A program made the translations under genes and the position numbers. Shown piece after piece: positions 63,675 to 64,000 of a DNA stretch of 64,000 nt; the stretch's first letter is position 1, and the number at the start of each line of letters is the position of its first letter. A model generated the notes under the pieces. It ran no database searches, was not told the origin of the DNA, and worked only from the letters and a program-made list of their open reading frames with translations. This stretch comes from Lachnospiraceae bacterium (GTDB lineage: Bacteria; Bacillota; Clostridia; Lachnospirales; Lachnospiraceae), in the NCBI GenBank assembly GCA_017623295.1, contig JAGAPK010000025.1, positions 1 to 64,000 on the forward strand, in the 5' to 3' direction.

Positions 63675-64000
63675 TAATCCTCGTCATCCGTTGCTGTGCT
63701 TGTGTAAACAGTACGTTTTCTTGCCATAATATCACTTTCGAGATATTCGTCATAAGTAGTAATCTTGTCAATTAAGCTGCCGTCCGGAAGAATTTCCATA
63801 ATACGGTTTGCTGTTGTCTGTACAACCTGATGGTCATGGCAGGAGAACAATTCCACACCTTTGAATTTCTTCATACCTTCATTCAGTGCTGTGATAGATT
63901 CCATATCAAGGTGGTTAGTAGGCTCATCGAAGATTAAGCAGTTTGCACCGCTAATCATCATTTTGGAAAGCAGACAACGTACTTTTTCGCCACCGGATAA
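63674..64000 (-). CDS. ABC-F family ATPase, C-terminal part (runs off the right edge)
   Basis: The last 108 codons of an ABC-F protein. The frame is open to the edge and begins LSGGEKVRCLLSKMM, the ABC signature, followed by Walker B LIFDEPTNHLDMES and the H-loop FSCHDHQVV. The tail (ARKRTVYTSTATDDED) lacks the long C-terminal domain of Uup. ABC-F proteins act on the ribosome as translation factors or antibiotic protection proteins; which one this is cannot be told from the fragment. Confidence 0.93.
   Translation of the reverse strand, partial: LSGGEKVRCLLSKMMISGANCLIFDEPTNHLDMESITALNEGMKKFKGVELFSCHDHQVVQTTANRIMEILPDGSLIDKITTYDEYLESDIMARKRTVYTSTATDDED

Overview
The window is a 64 kb piece of a low-GC Firmicutes chromosome, most likely a Lachnospiraceae member (Clostridia). 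The evidence is the gene set and order (rpsB-tsf, pyrH-frr, uppS-cdsA-dxr-rseP, ispG-polC, rimP-nusA-rnpM-ylxQ-infB-rbfA-nrnA-truB-ribF, rpsO-pnp), a PolC-type replicative polymerase, a zinc-binding PyrI regulatory subunit, a DUF6033-like protein, and consistently strong GGAGG ribosome binding sites with sigma-A promoters (TTGCAT/TTGACA, about 17 bp, TATAAT). The organism looks anaerobic (rubrerythrin, a free-standing glycyl-radical domain), makes isoprenoids by the MEP route, makes folate de novo, and uses c-di-GMP (an HD-GYP and a GGDEF protein) and probably chemotaxis (one chemoreceptor, here frameshifted).

Layout. 1-2.2 kb: rpsB-tsf with a structured leader. 2.2-4.6 kb: an AT-rich accessory islet with a DUF1016/YhcG nuclease-like gene broken by a 16-bp tandem duplication and an unrecognised protein with a possible PD-(D/E)XK-like core. 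4.6-10 kb: DUF6033-like protein, rubrerythrin (its ribosome binding site is part of a 12-bp inverted repeat), a PAS/HD-GYP protein, and a deacetylase-bactofilin pair. 10-15.3 kb: pyrH, frr, uppS, cdsA, dxr, rseP. 15.4-20 kb: a second break in the conserved cluster, holding a frameshifted chemoreceptor, two tiny proteins, a PP2C phosphatase, a 205-bp imperfect palindrome and a membrane Ser/Thr kinase. 20-26.2 kb: ispG, polC, a decayed mini-lipoprotein and tRNA-Glu(CTC). 26.2-34.8 kb: the nusA-infB translation operon behind a possible attenuator. 34.9-40.8 kb: Na/Pi cotransporter, NlpC/P60 hydrolase, rpsO and pnp.

40.8-43.2 kb (minus strand): a glycyl-radical spare-part protein with a Fur/PerR-like palindrome, pyrBI directly behind a terminator, and a nitroreductase. 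43.3-45.6 kb: PH-domain protein, MATE exporter and a CmpB-like membrane protein. 45.6-50.3 kb: the folate operon folC-folE-HD-folP-folBK-GNAT. 50.4-53.9 kb: a LacI-type sensor fused to GGDEF and a membrane-anchored DUF5050 propeller. 54-61.9 kb: pheA, a DUF815 ATPase, the Ppx/HD-Ppk1 pair, Maf, a HAD phosphatase and a small acidic protein. 61.9-64 kb (minus): HAD phosphatase, PHP phosphoesterase and the end of an ABC-F ATPase.

No prophage, transposase, CRISPR array or rRNA was seen. The interest lies in the two insertions that split normally continuous housekeeping clusters, and in several leaders (rpsB, rimP, pnp, pyrBI, rubrerythrin) that look like RNA-level control elements. All family assignments come from reading motifs by eye; no database search was run.
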